From: Affinundibacterium amnicola | Lineage (GTDB): Bacteria; Pseudomonadota; Gammaproteobacteria; Burkholderiales; Burkholderiaceae_D | DNA: 64,000 nucleotides | Direction of reading: 5' to 3' | NCBI RefSeq assembly: GCF_014284275.1 | Contig: NZ_JACOFU010000007.1 | Span: forward strand, 62,001 to 126,000 | In this document: positions 10,201 through 17,915 of the stretch, piece after piece | Layout: each line of letters opens with the position of its first letter | Position numbering within the stretch: position 1 is the stretch's first letter | Made by a program: the position numbers and the translations under genes | The notes under the pieces: generated by a model | The model's input: only the letters and a program-made list of their open reading frames with translations | What the model was told of the DNA's origin: nothing | The model's database searches: none

Positions 10201-10471
10201 CGTGCAACACTTGATCGCTCTTTGATTGAAGTTCTTCGGCAGCGACAATAAGCGCACGAGAAGCATCATGCAAAACGCGATTCGCATGTTCTTCCAAGAT
10301 TCTCAAGTTCAATAAATTATTCTTGTTTGCGGTAGCCAAGACCATCGTTCGGTCTTGCACGATCGACCACCAAGTTTGCGCCACGATCGCGAGAATAATG
10401 AGCAGTACACAACTGACTAAGAGCCAAACAGGCACTTCTTTTGTTTCGTGCTTCTTTGTACTACGCACCAT
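7280..10471 (-). CDS. Membrane GGDEF-EAL cyclic-di-GMP enzyme with Cache, PAS and GAF sensors
   Basis: Predicted c-di-GMP synthase/phosphodiesterase of the inner membrane. Order over 1063 residues: membrane helix about 14-36, periplasmic Cache-like sensor about 40-295, second helix about 298-322, PAS about 335-460, GAF about 470-630, GGDEF about 640-800, EAL about 815-1060. The active-site signature GGDEF (713-717) is intact. The EAL domain keeps E841-A-L, a DDFGTG loop and EGVEN, so both activities are possible. The gene is monocistronic with no regulator beside it. The ligand of the periplasmic domain cannot be predicted. Confidence 0.93.
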   Translation of the reverse strand: MVRSTKKHETKEVPVWLLVSCVLLIILAIVAQTWWSIVQDRTMVLATANKNNLLNLRILEEHANRVLHDASRALIVAAEELQSKSDQVLHDEASVRQILSSQRRDSEFIAALSLIDRHGLLRASSSRFPVEPVDLSTQDHIAYLNKPVNAYQKAAQLGSPYTPKKSTQVILPLARNIFSVSGQATGQVQAEINLSYFQDFYERVAKDLGAKISLYDKEGALIVQAMTLQNTFKTEADEAVVASVKDSFGEQGRFESTLIGADKATSYSYLKMKDFPLVVVLGRDLDTILLEWQKRLEQRLLFAALSIIFTLLLAVLLYKKVHHLKLSREKLTDSERRYRLLFQDAQDGILLIDKSYHFVDGNQNALEMLAVDSKADLLSLDIGEFSADLRYTQPTVAAKKAESIKKFVDLAFKGKVQKFEWIAHRRGKDWFSEVTLSRVKISTEPMVFCVMRDISQRKHAERLLQGQNQLLQLIGSSESLESILIDTCHFVEKNNPHWHCGVQLLSVDQRVFMQTVGHHFPEILRRQLNEAPVCHGNGVWSEAVLELIPVWTQDIPKSPTMEFIAQRKLLANYAAVGSWPIMGKTGLILGTFTLFTESSAALSNEDLSLISIATDVSSIAIEGKRAEEKAIRLAHYDEVTKLPNRFLFNQYLSKALVYAEATKGSLAVLLLDLDRFKAINDSFDHDEGDKVLCTIASRLKQTLSESDTIARVGGDEFMLLLDRYKTPRELTDIADKLLQVVAVPFDINGQELQISASIGIAVYPEDGIDAQILMKNSEIAMYRAKHNGKNNYQFYDAHMNVHTIERLSFEAQLRRALENREFLVYYQPKVCVASGKILGAEALIRWNHPDNGIILPTQFIGLAEEAGLVGKMGLQVLDIVCRDIAQMKAAKEEFGRVAINLSGAQFNDPFLLEELQKVTEFWKVMPESIEFEITESMVMNNHEQAIDHMDGLNAAGYTLSIDDFGTGYSSLAYLKRFPVNSLKIDRSFIQDMPMDANDTAIVLAIVAMAKTLGLKVVAEGVENVTQLETLKSCQCDEYQGFYFSQALPLEEFVALLEGANMPV

Positions 10472-10539
10472 GCATCACTCCTGATTTACTGATCAATTTC
10501 AAATACCAAAATGTCTCTATAGACTACAACAATTGGTAT

Positions 10540-10666
10540 TAGGACTTTCGCAAAATTGCGCTGGCTAGGCGTGAAGCCGAAGACAGTACGGTTGCTTGGC
10601 CTGCCCCTGCGAAGGCAGGGGGCGAGGCGAACCAACGACGCTAGCGTCTGTTTTGCGTAAGTCCTA
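10540..10666. repeat. MITE-like inverted-repeat element with 5-bp target duplication
   Basis: A 127-bp non-coding element bounded by near-perfect terminal inverted repeats, TAGGACTTTCGCAAAA on the left and the complement of TAGGACTTACGCAAAA on the right. The matching continues inward as GCGCTGGC versus GACGCTAGC. The element is flanked on both sides by GGTAT, as expected for a 5-bp target-site duplication. A GC-rich internal hairpin (CCTGCCCCTGC/GGCAGGGG) is present. A related single end occurs near 26848. No transposase gene is present. Confidence 0.6.
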
Positions 10667-10819
10667 GGTATTAAATTAGTGTATTAGAGTGTAACACTGG
10701 CATATCTACATACCAAGAAATGTGCAAGAAACTTGCAAAAAGTCGTATGAATAAGTCGCTGCAACAACGCAAATTTGAAATGCATTCACAAGAAGATGTG
10801 AGCGGTGGGATATAAAAAT

Positions 10820-11165
10820 GAAGCAGGCCGGTAGGCCGGATTCTGTTACGGCGCTTTGCATCGCTGCATCACGCTATGACAATCATTCCTCTAGGCGACG
10901 GATTACTCCGCCGCTCAAGCTTTCTACCCGCACGCTCAGCGAGCCACCTCAACGCGTGCCTATTTGAAATTGCTCCGGGTGGAGGTTACCGCGTTTCACC
11001 GTAACTAAATACGCTCGTCTCTGTGGCCCTATTCCTCGCCTTATACCTTAGCTTGCGCCTTGGATTTCAACGTACGGCCGTTAGCCGTCACCCTGCTCTA
11101 TGGAGTCCGGACCTTCCTCCCGTCACCGTGTGAGCACGGCAACCAGCGATTGTCTGGCCTGCTTC
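10820..11165 (-). ncRNA. rnpB: RNase P RNA (class A)
   Basis: Catalytic RNA of ribonuclease P, which matures tRNA 5' ends. On the minus strand the 5' end GAAGCAGGCC pairs perfectly over 10 bp with the 3' end GGCCTGCTTC (helix P1). The conserved core is present: GGCCAGACAATCGC, then GGAGGAAGGTCCGGACTCC, then GGTAAACTCCACC-like and ACAGAGACGAGCG-like segments, and near the 3' end CAGAATCCGGCCTACC. About 350 nt is normal for proteobacterial type A. Exact ends are approximate. Confidence 0.95.
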
Positions 11166-11172
11166 GGGCGCT

Positions 11173-11201
11173 ATTGTAACAGCTAGCGTTAAAATCCTTA
11201 A
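11173..11201 (-). promoter_or_regulatory. Candidate rnpB promoter
   Basis: On the minus strand a TACAAT -10 box lies about 7 bases before the proposed 5' end of RNase P RNA, 17 bp downstream of a weak TTAAGG -35 element. Position and spacing fit a stable-RNA promoter, but the -35 match is poor. Confidence 0.45.
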
Positions 11202-11233
11202 GGACGAATTGCGTGCGAAGAATGTCATCTTGA

Positions 11234-11273
11234 AAAAAACACCAAGCTGCCATCAGGCGCCTTGGTGTTTTTT
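11234..11273. terminator. Bidirectional intrinsic terminator
   Basis: The 13-bp perfect stem AAAAAACACCAAG / CTTGGTGTTTTTT with a 14-base loop is flanked by A and T tracts, so it can act in both directions. It ends the minus-strand chalcone-isomerase-like gene and insulates rnpB. Confidence 0.8.
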
Positions 11274-11301
11274 AGGCACAAAATTGGCAGATGGGCAGAT
11301 G

Positions 11302-11922
11302 TTAACCAGCTTTTGCGTTCAACATTTTCAATTTGAGTGCGTCATCGGCAGGATCTTTTCCTATCCAAATGCGCAGAACCGCGTTGTAAAAGGCTGGATC
11401 ATTGATCGTTTCACCAATTTTCTGACCATTAAACTGGCAAACCACACCTGTGCCAGGTATCCAATCAAACGTGAGGATGTCACCCTTTTTCAAAACAGGA
11501 ACCAAAGAGAACATCTTGCCAAACGTAATCATTGGTTTAATCAACTTAGAGCGCTCATCCATATCCAGATTGTTTCTCAAACCATCCATAAAGCGCTGAC
11601 CTAAATCATCATTACTCAATTCACGCATCATCACCAAGGTAACGCGCTTTGCACCAGGCAAAGCCAGTACTTCAGGGGTGGTATTCTTTTCCTCAGGCAG
11701 ATACAGCGCGGCGACGTACACTTTGAAAAAGACCTTGTAGCGTACCCCAGCACCATTCAATTTCAATGTCTGCGACCCAATTTGTACCGTGTCGTCTAAT
11801 TTAACCCCCGATACCGTAACCGTATCGGCATGGGCAGCCGGTGTCAGTGCGAGTGTCAGCGTGGACAAACAAATCAAGGCAAATGATGCCAACCTCGATT
11901 GAAGATATGGTGCTAGTTTCAT
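11302..11922 (-). CDS. Chalcone isomerase-like secreted protein
   Basis: Periplasmic protein of the bacterial chalcone-isomerase-like family (Chalcone_3 type). Members share the plant chalcone isomerase fold but have no established reaction. Residues 1-32 form a signal peptide ending TPAAHA. The mature part begins with TVTVSGVKLDDTVQIG and contains the family hallmark GAGVRYKVFFKVYVAALYL. The chosen ATG has AGGAG at good spacing; a longer reading nine codons upstream has no such site. The 206-residue length is typical. Function unknown. Confidence 0.85.
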   Translation of the reverse strand: MKLAPYLQSRLASFALICLSTLTLALTPAAHADTVTVSGVKLDDTVQIGSQTLKLNGAGVRYKVFFKVYVAALYLPEEKNTTPEVLALPGAKRVTLVMMRELSNDDLGQRFMDGLRNNLDMDERSKLIKPMITFGKMFSLVPVLKKGDILTFDWIPGTGVVCQFNGQKIGETINDPAFYNAVLRIWIGKDPADDALKLKMLNAKAG

Positions 11923-12307
11923 GGTGTCTCCTAAGTTTTTTAATGTCACTCAAAAATATTTCTGAATGATCGTTTTTTTACTCTTAGAAGATAGTGAAAA
12001 TCTCCAACACACGCAAGCGATTGCAGCGGGAAAAGTCAGGATTGGAATGCATCCTCGAAATCTTTCGCCAAAAACCTTAAAGAAAGACTATGTAATTAGT
12101 ATTCAACCTAGCTTAAAAATTAAGCACAATGACGCATCGAACAAAGAAAGAAATAGTCGTATGCAATTCCGTAGCAAGTGTCTTTGATCAGAATCAAATA
12201 AAGAATGATGTCAGTCTAGCCAATTCAGGCATACACTAGCTCGTTGGTTGATCGCTGTTTCTCATTATTCATTGCAACTTATCGCTATTTTTCATCAGGA
12301 AAAACTC
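11923..12307. other. Intergenic region between divergent genes, nothing clear
   Basis: AT-rich DNA separating the chalcone-isomerase-like gene (minus) from the beta-CASP nuclease gene (plus). It must hold both promoters, but no pair of boxes stands out. An open frame of 73 codons on the plus strand lacks a ribosome site and family resemblance and was not accepted. Confidence 0.5.
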
Positions 12308-13720
12308 ATGAAAATCTCATTTCACGGCGCAAACAAGGATGTCACCGGCTCATGTCACCTGATTGAGTGCGCCGGAAAAAAAATTCTCATCGATTGTGGA
12401 CTGTTTCAAGGCGGACGAGATCTGTCTGAAGAAAACGCTGAGGATTTTGGATTCAATCCAGCTGACATAGATTTTTTGCTGCTAACCCATGCACATTTGG
12501 ACCATTGTGGACGAATTCCCTTGCTTGTGAAACGCGGCTTTAAAGGGGAAATCATCACAAGCTCGGCAAGTAAGGATCTAGCTAGACTCGTGCTCTTAGA
12601 CTCCGCACATTTGCAAGAAGCTGATGCCAGATCGCAAGCACGCAAACAGCAAAGGCACTCACAAAAAAAAGTGCTGTCTGAAGAACCGCTTTACACACTT
12701 TACGATGCCACCCGCAGTTTTGACTATTTTGGCAGAATTGCGCATTACAACAAAGCAATCAAAGTGGCTGCTGGCATCACTGCTACTTTTTACGATGCCG
12801 GACATATCTTAGGGTCGGCCAGTATTCATCTTGAACTAAAAGAAGCGCGCAAAACTTGCTGGGTCGTTTTTTCTGGCGACATCGGCAGCAATGGCCGCAA
12901 AATTTTACGCGATGCTGTTGTACCGCCACCAGCCGATGTTGTGGTGATGGAAACCACCTACGGTGATCGTCTGCACCGCTCTCTGGATGCCTCCGTCAAA
13001 GAATTTTATCAAGCAATCAGTGATACGTTTCAGCATGGCGGTAACGTCATTATTCCGACGTTTGCATTAGAACGTGCACAAGAAATTTTGTGGTATCTGC
13101 GCGAAGGAGTAGAAAAAGGAAAACTGCCTGCATCGATGCATGTGTTTCTTGATTCTCCGATGGCGATTTCTGCTACTGAAATTTTCCGCGACCATCCCGA
13201 ATGCTACGATGAAGAGGCGGCTAAATTACTCAAGCAAAAACGTGATCCATTTCATCTCAACAACTTGCACATTACCCGTGACGCTGCTGATAGCATGGCG
13301 ATCAATCGCATCACGAGCGGTGCAGTCATTTTGGCTGGTTCTGGCATGTGTACTGGCGGTCGGGTCAGGCATCACTTAAAACATCATTTGTGGCGTAAAA
13401 ATGCCAGCGTGATCTTTGTCGGTTTTGCGGCAAAAGGAACTCTCGCCAGACAAATCATCGATGGTGCCAGAAGCGTTCGTTTATTCGGCGAAGAGATTGA
13501 CGTCAACGCCAATATTTACACCATCAATGGATTCTCCGCGCATGCAGATCGTGCAGAATTACTGTCTTGGCAATCGAAAATTCAAGCTAAGCATACAGTG
13601 TTAGTGCATGGTGAAGAAGAGGTCATGCATCGCTTTGCCTCGCAGCTCAAAAATACCCAGGTCGTCATTCCTGACAAGAATCAGTGCTTTACATTGCCTG
13701 ACTTTACATTACATGCATAA
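12308..13720 (+). CDS. Beta-CASP metallo-beta-lactamase RNA-processing nuclease
   Basis: Predicted zinc-dependent RNA endo/exonuclease of the CPSF73/RNase J-like beta-CASP class (COG1236 type). The metal motif LLLTHAHLDHCGR (HxHxDH) is near residue 60. Further ligands lie in DAGHILGSAS and GDIG. The beta-CASP insert (about 215-380) contains IPTFALERAQE, and the C-terminal RMMBL part has GFSAHADRAEL and LVHGE. The ATG giving MKISFHGANK is used because AGGA precedes it and family members start there; a 20-codon longer frame has no support. 470 residues. Confidence 0.9.
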   Translation: MKISFHGANKDVTGSCHLIECAGKKILIDCGLFQGGRDLSEENAEDFGFNPADIDFLLLTHAHLDHCGRIPLLVKRGFKGEIITSSASKDLARLVLLDSAHLQEADARSQARKQQRHSQKKVLSEEPLYTLYDATRSFDYFGRIAHYNKAIKVAAGITATFYDAGHILGSASIHLELKEARKTCWVVFSGDIGSNGRKILRDAVVPPPADVVVMETTYGDRLHRSLDASVKEFYQAISDTFQHGGNVIIPTFALERAQEILWYLREGVEKGKLPASMHVFLDSPMAISATEIFRDHPECYDEEAAKLLKQKRDPFHLNNLHITRDAADSMAINRITSGAVILAGSGMCTGGRVRHHLKHHLWRKNASVIFVGFAAKGTLARQIIDGARSVRLFGEEIDVNANIYTINGFSAHADRAELLSWQSKIQAKHTVLVHGEEEVMHRFASQLKNTQVVIPDKNQCFTLPDFTLHA

Positions 13721-13875
13721 GCACGTCGTTTATGCTCTTCGACAATTCACTATGCATTAAGTCAGATGATTAAATATCCACTACCAATCATGCCAGCAAG
13801 GTAAAATTTGCGTTTTTCAGGCTTGAATGCATTACGGTTCTGTCCTGATCGTATGATTAACTGATTGGAGTTTCT

Positions 13876-14598
13876 ATGTTTTCAAAAAAAGTTCTGCAAG
13901 TCGCCTGCGCTGGTTTATTTCTTACTTGTTCAGGTTTGGTGTCGGCAAACAACGACTTTACACAACTCAAAACTTTAAGTCAGTCGGAATTCAAACGACT
14001 CGCCGCGGATTTCACTTCCGCCGCTAGTTATAAAGGCGTGACACCTGCCGCGGCTTCAGGCATCACTGGGTTTGACGTCGGCACTGAAGTGTCTTTCACT
14101 CAGCTAGCAAACAAAAGTGTCTGGAAAAAAGCCGGATCCGACGTATCTACCTTGATTGTTCCAAAATTCCATATTCACAAAGGTTTGCCTTTCAATCTTG
14201 ATGTTGGCGCTTCTTTAGGTGTGGTTCCAGATTCGAATATCAAATTAATCGGCTTGGAAGCACGCTATGCATTATTAGAGGGGAATGTCGCCTTGCCAGC
14301 GGTAGCCGTGCGCGGTGCCTACTCGGCAATATCCGGTGCTAGCCAACTCGGCTTTAATAGCACGAGTGTTGAGCTACTCGTCTCCAAAGGATTTGTCATG
14401 TTCACACCCTATGTCGGTGCTGGCCGCGTTTGGGGGAAATTGACACCTAATGTCGGTGGTCTACAAAAGGAATCAACGACTGCCAATAAATTATTTGCTG
14501 GTTTAAATGCGAATTTTGGCTTGATGAATTTAGCGGCGGAAGTGGATCGTACCGGCGACAGTGACACGGTTAGTGTGAAACTGGGCTTCCGTTGGTAA
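13876..14598 (+). CDS. Putative outer-membrane beta-barrel protein
   Basis: The family is not recognised. A signal peptide (about residues 1-24, ending VSA) is followed by a segment of about 50 residues, then alternating amphipathic strands separated by Gly/Asn-rich turns. The chain finishes in KLGFRW, an aromatic C terminus as used for recognition by the BAM complex. Size (240 residues) would suit an eight-stranded barrel. A GGAG precedes the ATG. The gene stands alone between the nuclease and the 5-oxoproline operon, with no functional hint from neighbours. Confidence 0.7.
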   Translation: MFSKKVLQVACAGLFLTCSGLVSANNDFTQLKTLSQSEFKRLAADFTSAASYKGVTPAAASGITGFDVGTEVSFTQLANKSVWKKAGSDVSTLIVPKFHIHKGLPFNLDVGASLGVVPDSNIKLIGLEARYALLEGNVALPAVAVRGAYSAISGASQLGFNSTSVELLVSKGFVMFTPYVGAGRVWGKLTPNVGGLQKESTTANKLFAGLNANFGLMNLAAEVDRTGDSDTVSVKLGFRW

Positions 14599-14708
14599 GC
14601 CAAGCGAGCTGATCATTAGACACGACGTAAATACATAGGTAGTAGATGAATATGCACATGAGTAGGTACATTCCGCATGCTAAATAATTTTCTCTACTGA
14701 GCGCCAGT

Positions 14709-15362
14709 GTGAGTGCGCTATTTACGAGCTATTCGCTGGGTGAACGGGCTGTTGTTTTACAGTCCCTTGATCCACAAATCAGTGAGGAATGCCAACGCAT
14801 TATTTGGCGTATTGCGCAACAACTACGTGAACAGCTGTGTTATGTCGACATCGTACCAGGCATGAACAATCTGACTGTTCTGTTTGATCCACAAAAATTT
14901 CAGGCACAGCACATTCTCAAGCAATTGCACGCATTCGCTGACAGCACCAAAGCCCTAGAATTTGAACCACGTGAAATTCAAATTCCGGTGAAGTACGGCG
15001 GATCATATGGGCCTGATCTGGCGTTTGTCGCCGAACACTGCCAACTCGAGCCAGATGAAATTATCGCACTGCATAGCGCGGGCACTTATCTGGTGTATTT
15101 TCTTGGATTTCAGCCTGGCTTTGCCTATTTAGGCGGACTAGCGCCACAGCTCACGACACCTCGCAGAGCAGAGCCACGTATTCGTATTGAGGCAGGTGCG
15201 GTCGGTATCGGCGGCAATCAAACTGGTATCTATCCTGCAGCTAGCCCGGGTGGCTGGCAAATTATTGGTCAAACCAGCGTCACTTTGTTTGATGCACAGC
15301 GCGCACAACCAAGCTTACTTCAACCAGGCGATGTTGTACGTTTCATTGTGGAGCATTGGTAA
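14709..15362 (+). CDS. pxpB: 5-oxoprolinase subunit PxpB (KipI family)
   Basis: Subunit of the ATP-dependent bacterial 5-oxoprolinase PxpABC, which opens pyroglutamate to glutamate. It belongs to the allophanate hydrolase subunit 1/KipI family, shown by YVDIVPGMNNLTVLFDP, the FLGFQPGFAYLGGL block and AGAVGIGGNQTGIYP. The start is GTG with only a weak ribosome site; no better start was found. The stop overlaps the pxpC start (TAATG), so it is the first gene of a coupled operon. Length 217 residues is usual. Confidence 0.93.
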   Translation: MSALFTSYSLGERAVVLQSLDPQISEECQRIIWRIAQQLREQLCYVDIVPGMNNLTVLFDPQKFQAQHILKQLHAFADSTKALEFEPREIQIPVKYGGSYGPDLAFVAEHCQLEPDEIIALHSAGTYLVYFLGFQPGFAYLGGLAPQLTTPRRAEPRIRIEAGAVGIGGNQTGIYPAASPGGWQIIGQTSVTLFDAQRAQPSLLQPGDVVRFIVEHW

Positions 15363-16315
15363 TGTCCGACGAATTTCCGACATCCTCCATCCGTGTGCTG
15401 AAAGCCGGCATTCAAAGCACGGTTCAAGATCTTGGTCGTCACGGATATCGCCACCTAGGCATCGCACAATCTGGTGCCTTAGATCGCTACTCACTACAAC
15501 TAGCCAATAAATTAGTCGGCAATCCGGAACATGCCGCAGGACTGGAAATTGTGGTCGGTCCATTCGAAATACAATTTCACCGCGATAGTTGGTTTGCATT
15601 ATGCGGTGCTAACTTCGGTGCAGTGTTGGATGGCAAAAGCATGGCGAAGGCATGGCGACATTTTGCCCGCGCAGGACAAATCCTTCGCTTACAAGGTGCT
15701 TTCAAGGAATCTCGTGTATATCTGGCGATTGATGGCGGCATCATCAGTGAACCGGTAATAGGTTCGCGCGCCACGAATTTACAGGCAAACATCGGTGGAC
15801 ATCAAGGAAGAGCACTACAGAAAGGTGATCAGCTGGACTTAGGCCAAGCTCAGTTCTTTCATCGCTCAGTCGGCGTGCAACAAAGAATCTGGACACCAGA
15901 AGTACGTGCAATTCGCGGTCCAGAATATGCACAATTCAATGCTTGCTCACAAAAGAAATTCTGGCAACAAGCATGGAAAGTCAGCAATCAAAGTAATCGT
16001 ATGGCGTATCGACTGATTGGTGACCCCATCCTGCGCGACGATTCAAGCGACTTAGCATCGCATGCAGTATTTCCAGGAGTCGTACAGGTGCCTGCCAATG
16101 GCCAAGCGATGGTCTTACTTGCCGATTGTCAAACAACTGGCGGTTACCCTAGGATTGCCTGCGTGATCGAAGCCGATTTATGGAAAATCGCGCAAACACC
16201 AATAGGACAACATTTCTGTTTTATTGAAGTCAATGCCGAGATTGCGCATGCCGCACAGCAGAAGTGGCATCGAGAATTAGCGAGAATCGACGGAGCGAAC
16301 GATATTGAAACCTAA
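15362..16315 (+). CDS. pxpC: 5-oxoprolinase subunit PxpC (KipA family)
   Basis: Partner of PxpB in 5-oxoprolinase, of the biotin-dependent carboxyltransferase-like/KipA family. Typical blocks are VLKAGIQSTVQDLGRHGYRH, GALDRYSLQLANKLVGN, LEIVVGPFEIQF, AIRGPEY and the C-terminal LADCQTTGGYPRI. The ATG sharing one base with the pxpB stop is preferred over a TTG two codons upstream. About 317 residues. The end of the gene overlaps the start of pxpA by 11 bp. Confidence 0.93.
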   Translation: MSDEFPTSSIRVLKAGIQSTVQDLGRHGYRHLGIAQSGALDRYSLQLANKLVGNPEHAAGLEIVVGPFEIQFHRDSWFALCGANFGAVLDGKSMAKAWRHFARAGQILRLQGAFKESRVYLAIDGGIISEPVIGSRATNLQANIGGHQGRALQKGDQLDLGQAQFFHRSVGVQQRIWTPEVRAIRGPEYAQFNACSQKKFWQQAWKVSNQSNRMAYRLIGDPILRDDSSDLASHAVFPGVVQVPANGQAMVLLADCQTTGGYPRIACVIEADLWKIAQTPIGQHFCFIEVNAEIAHAAQQKWHRELARIDGANDIET

Positions 16316-17069
16316 AGAAACAACACGCGGCACGATCGATCTGAACGCAGACTTAGGGGAAGGTGGTGCACACGATGCCGCGATATTAGCCATCGTCAGT
16401 TCTGCCAATATCGCTTGTGGCGGACATACAGGCGATGCAGAAACCATGCGTATTGCCATTCGCTTAGCCAAAGACCATGGCGTGAGAATTGGTGCGCATC
16501 CCAGTTTTTTAGATCGTGATAATTTTGGCAGAAGCCCCCAACATCCACCAGCGGAGCTACTATTCACACAATTATGCAAACAAGTCGATGACTTAATCAA
16601 CATCGCTGAGCAAGAAAACTATGGTGTGACGCATCTCAAGCCACATGGGGCTTTGTATAATCAGGCGGCCGACGATCCCTTGCTAGCGGAGGTGTTGATC
16701 CGTGTCATTCAGCATTGCGACCCTAATCTAAGCTTGTTTGGTTTAGCAGGAAGTAATTTACTCCAACTAGCGCAAGCGTCTGGAATTAAAATCAAAGCAG
16801 AAGCCTTCGCTGATCGACGCTATAACAGCGATGGAAGTTTACGCGCACGCCGCTTCGCCGACGCCTGCATAGACCAGGACGAAGAAGCTGTGCAACAAGT
16901 ACTGCGTTTGATCCGCCATCAAGAATTGTGCAGTATTGACGGGCACCTCATTCACATCAAAGCAGATACGTTTTGTGTACACGGTGATGGCGCGCATGCA
17001 GTGCAACTACTCAGCAGCATACGTCAACAATTGATTGCTTGCGGCTACCAAATTGGTAGTCAATCTTAG
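16305..17069 (+). CDS. pxpA: 5-oxoprolinase subunit PxpA (LamB/YcsF family)
   Basis: Third 5-oxoprolinase subunit. Hallmarks of the LamB/YcsF family are IDLNADLGEGG, ANIACGGHTGDAETM, GVRIGAHPSFLDRDNFGR, and LKPHGALYNQA. The start appears to be TTG inside the end of pxpC, with GGAG about nine bases upstream. The next in-frame ATG would remove the conserved N-terminal DLNADLGEG motif, so it is rejected. Its 254 residues are normal. A gap of about 105 bp follows before the DUF969 gene. Confidence 0.93.
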   Translation: MKPKETTRGTIDLNADLGEGGAHDAAILAIVSSANIACGGHTGDAETMRIAIRLAKDHGVRIGAHPSFLDRDNFGRSPQHPPAELLFTQLCKQVDDLINIAEQENYGVTHLKPHGALYNQAADDPLLAEVLIRVIQHCDPNLSLFGLAGSNLLQLAQASGIKIKAEAFADRRYNSDGSLRARRFADACIDQDEEAVQQVLRLIRHQELCSIDGHLIHIKADTFCVHGDGAHAVQLLSSIRQQLIACGYQIGSQS

Positions 17070-17174
17070 CGCCTGGATAATCTACAGAAAATCGACAGAA
17101 AATTGATAGCAAAATTTGTTGCGCCCACAAAGACATCCATCAATATCAAAGACACCTAACCGGAGACACAACTT

Positions 17175-17915
17175 ATGGATAGTAATTTATGGCTACCGCT
17201 CATCGGCATCCCTATCATCGTTGCAGGATTTGCGCTGCGCTTTAATCCTTTAATGGTGGTCATTGCAGCTGGTTTGGCGACGGGCTTAGCGGTTGGTATG
17301 GATATCGGTCTGCTATTAGAAACTTTCGGCGAGAAATTTATGAATAGCCGTCAGCTTGCCAGCATTATGTTAATTTTGCCGGTGATCGCTTTGTTAGAAA
17401 AATATGGCTTGAAAGAACGGGCACAAACTTGGGTGGCGAGTATACGAAGCGCGACAACGGGCAGAATCTTAATGCTGTATTTTGTGTTGCGTCAGTTCAC
17501 CTGCTCACTTGGTTTGATTAGCCTAGGCGGCCAAGCGCAAACAGTCCGCCCTTTATTGTTTCCGATGGCAGAAGGTGCTGCCTTATCCAAATACGGCAAT
17601 TTGCCAGATAGCTTGCGCCAGAAAATCGCTGCCCATGCTGCCGCTTGTGACAATGTTGCGCTGTTCTTTGGCGAAGACATTTTTATCGCATTCGGTGCAG
17701 TTTTATTGATGACCGGATTTCTAAAAGAAAATGGCATCACCGATGTTGAACCCTTAATGATCGGTTTATGGGCGATTCCGACCGCAATCTGCGCTTTGAT
17801 TATTCATTTAATTCGTCTCTCGTGGCTAGATGCACAAATAGCGCGAGACGTTCAAGTCTGGCAGCAGGCACAAGCAAAAGCACAAGCAGATGAGCAAGCA
17901 GGAGCACAAGCATGA
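17175..17915 (+). CDS. DUF969 family membrane protein, candidate 5-oxoproline transporter subunit
   Basis: Polytopic inner-membrane protein with about six hydrophobic segments, starting with LWLPLIGIPIIVAGFALRF. This is the DUF969 family (COG3817/COG3819 pair). Biochemical function is not established to my knowledge. It overlaps the following DUF979 gene by 4 bp (ATGA) and lies between pxpA and pcp, so the pair is proposed to carry pyroglutamate or a pyroglutamyl compound. The C terminus is an Ala/Gln-rich hydrophilic tail of about 20 residues. GGAG precedes the ATG. Confidence 0.85.
   Translation: MDSNLWLPLIGIPIIVAGFALRFNPLMVVIAAGLATGLAVGMDIGLLLETFGEKFMNSRQLASIMLILPVIALLEKYGLKERAQTWVASIRSATTGRILMLYFVLRQFTCSLGLISLGGQAQTVRPLLFPMAEGAALSKYGNLPDSLRQKIAAHAAACDNVALFFGEDIFIAFGAVLLMTGFLKENGITDVEPLMIGLWAIPTAICALIIHLIRLSWLDAQIARDVQVWQQAQAKAQADEQAGAQA

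Noticed and set aside
10820..11165. GC-rich structured block first considered as another mobile element
   Set aside because: P1 pairing of both ends and conserved core sequences identify it as RNase P RNA.
11966..12187. 73-codon plus-strand frame between divergent genes
   Set aside because: No ribosome site, no recognisable domain, composition like surrounding intergenic DNA.
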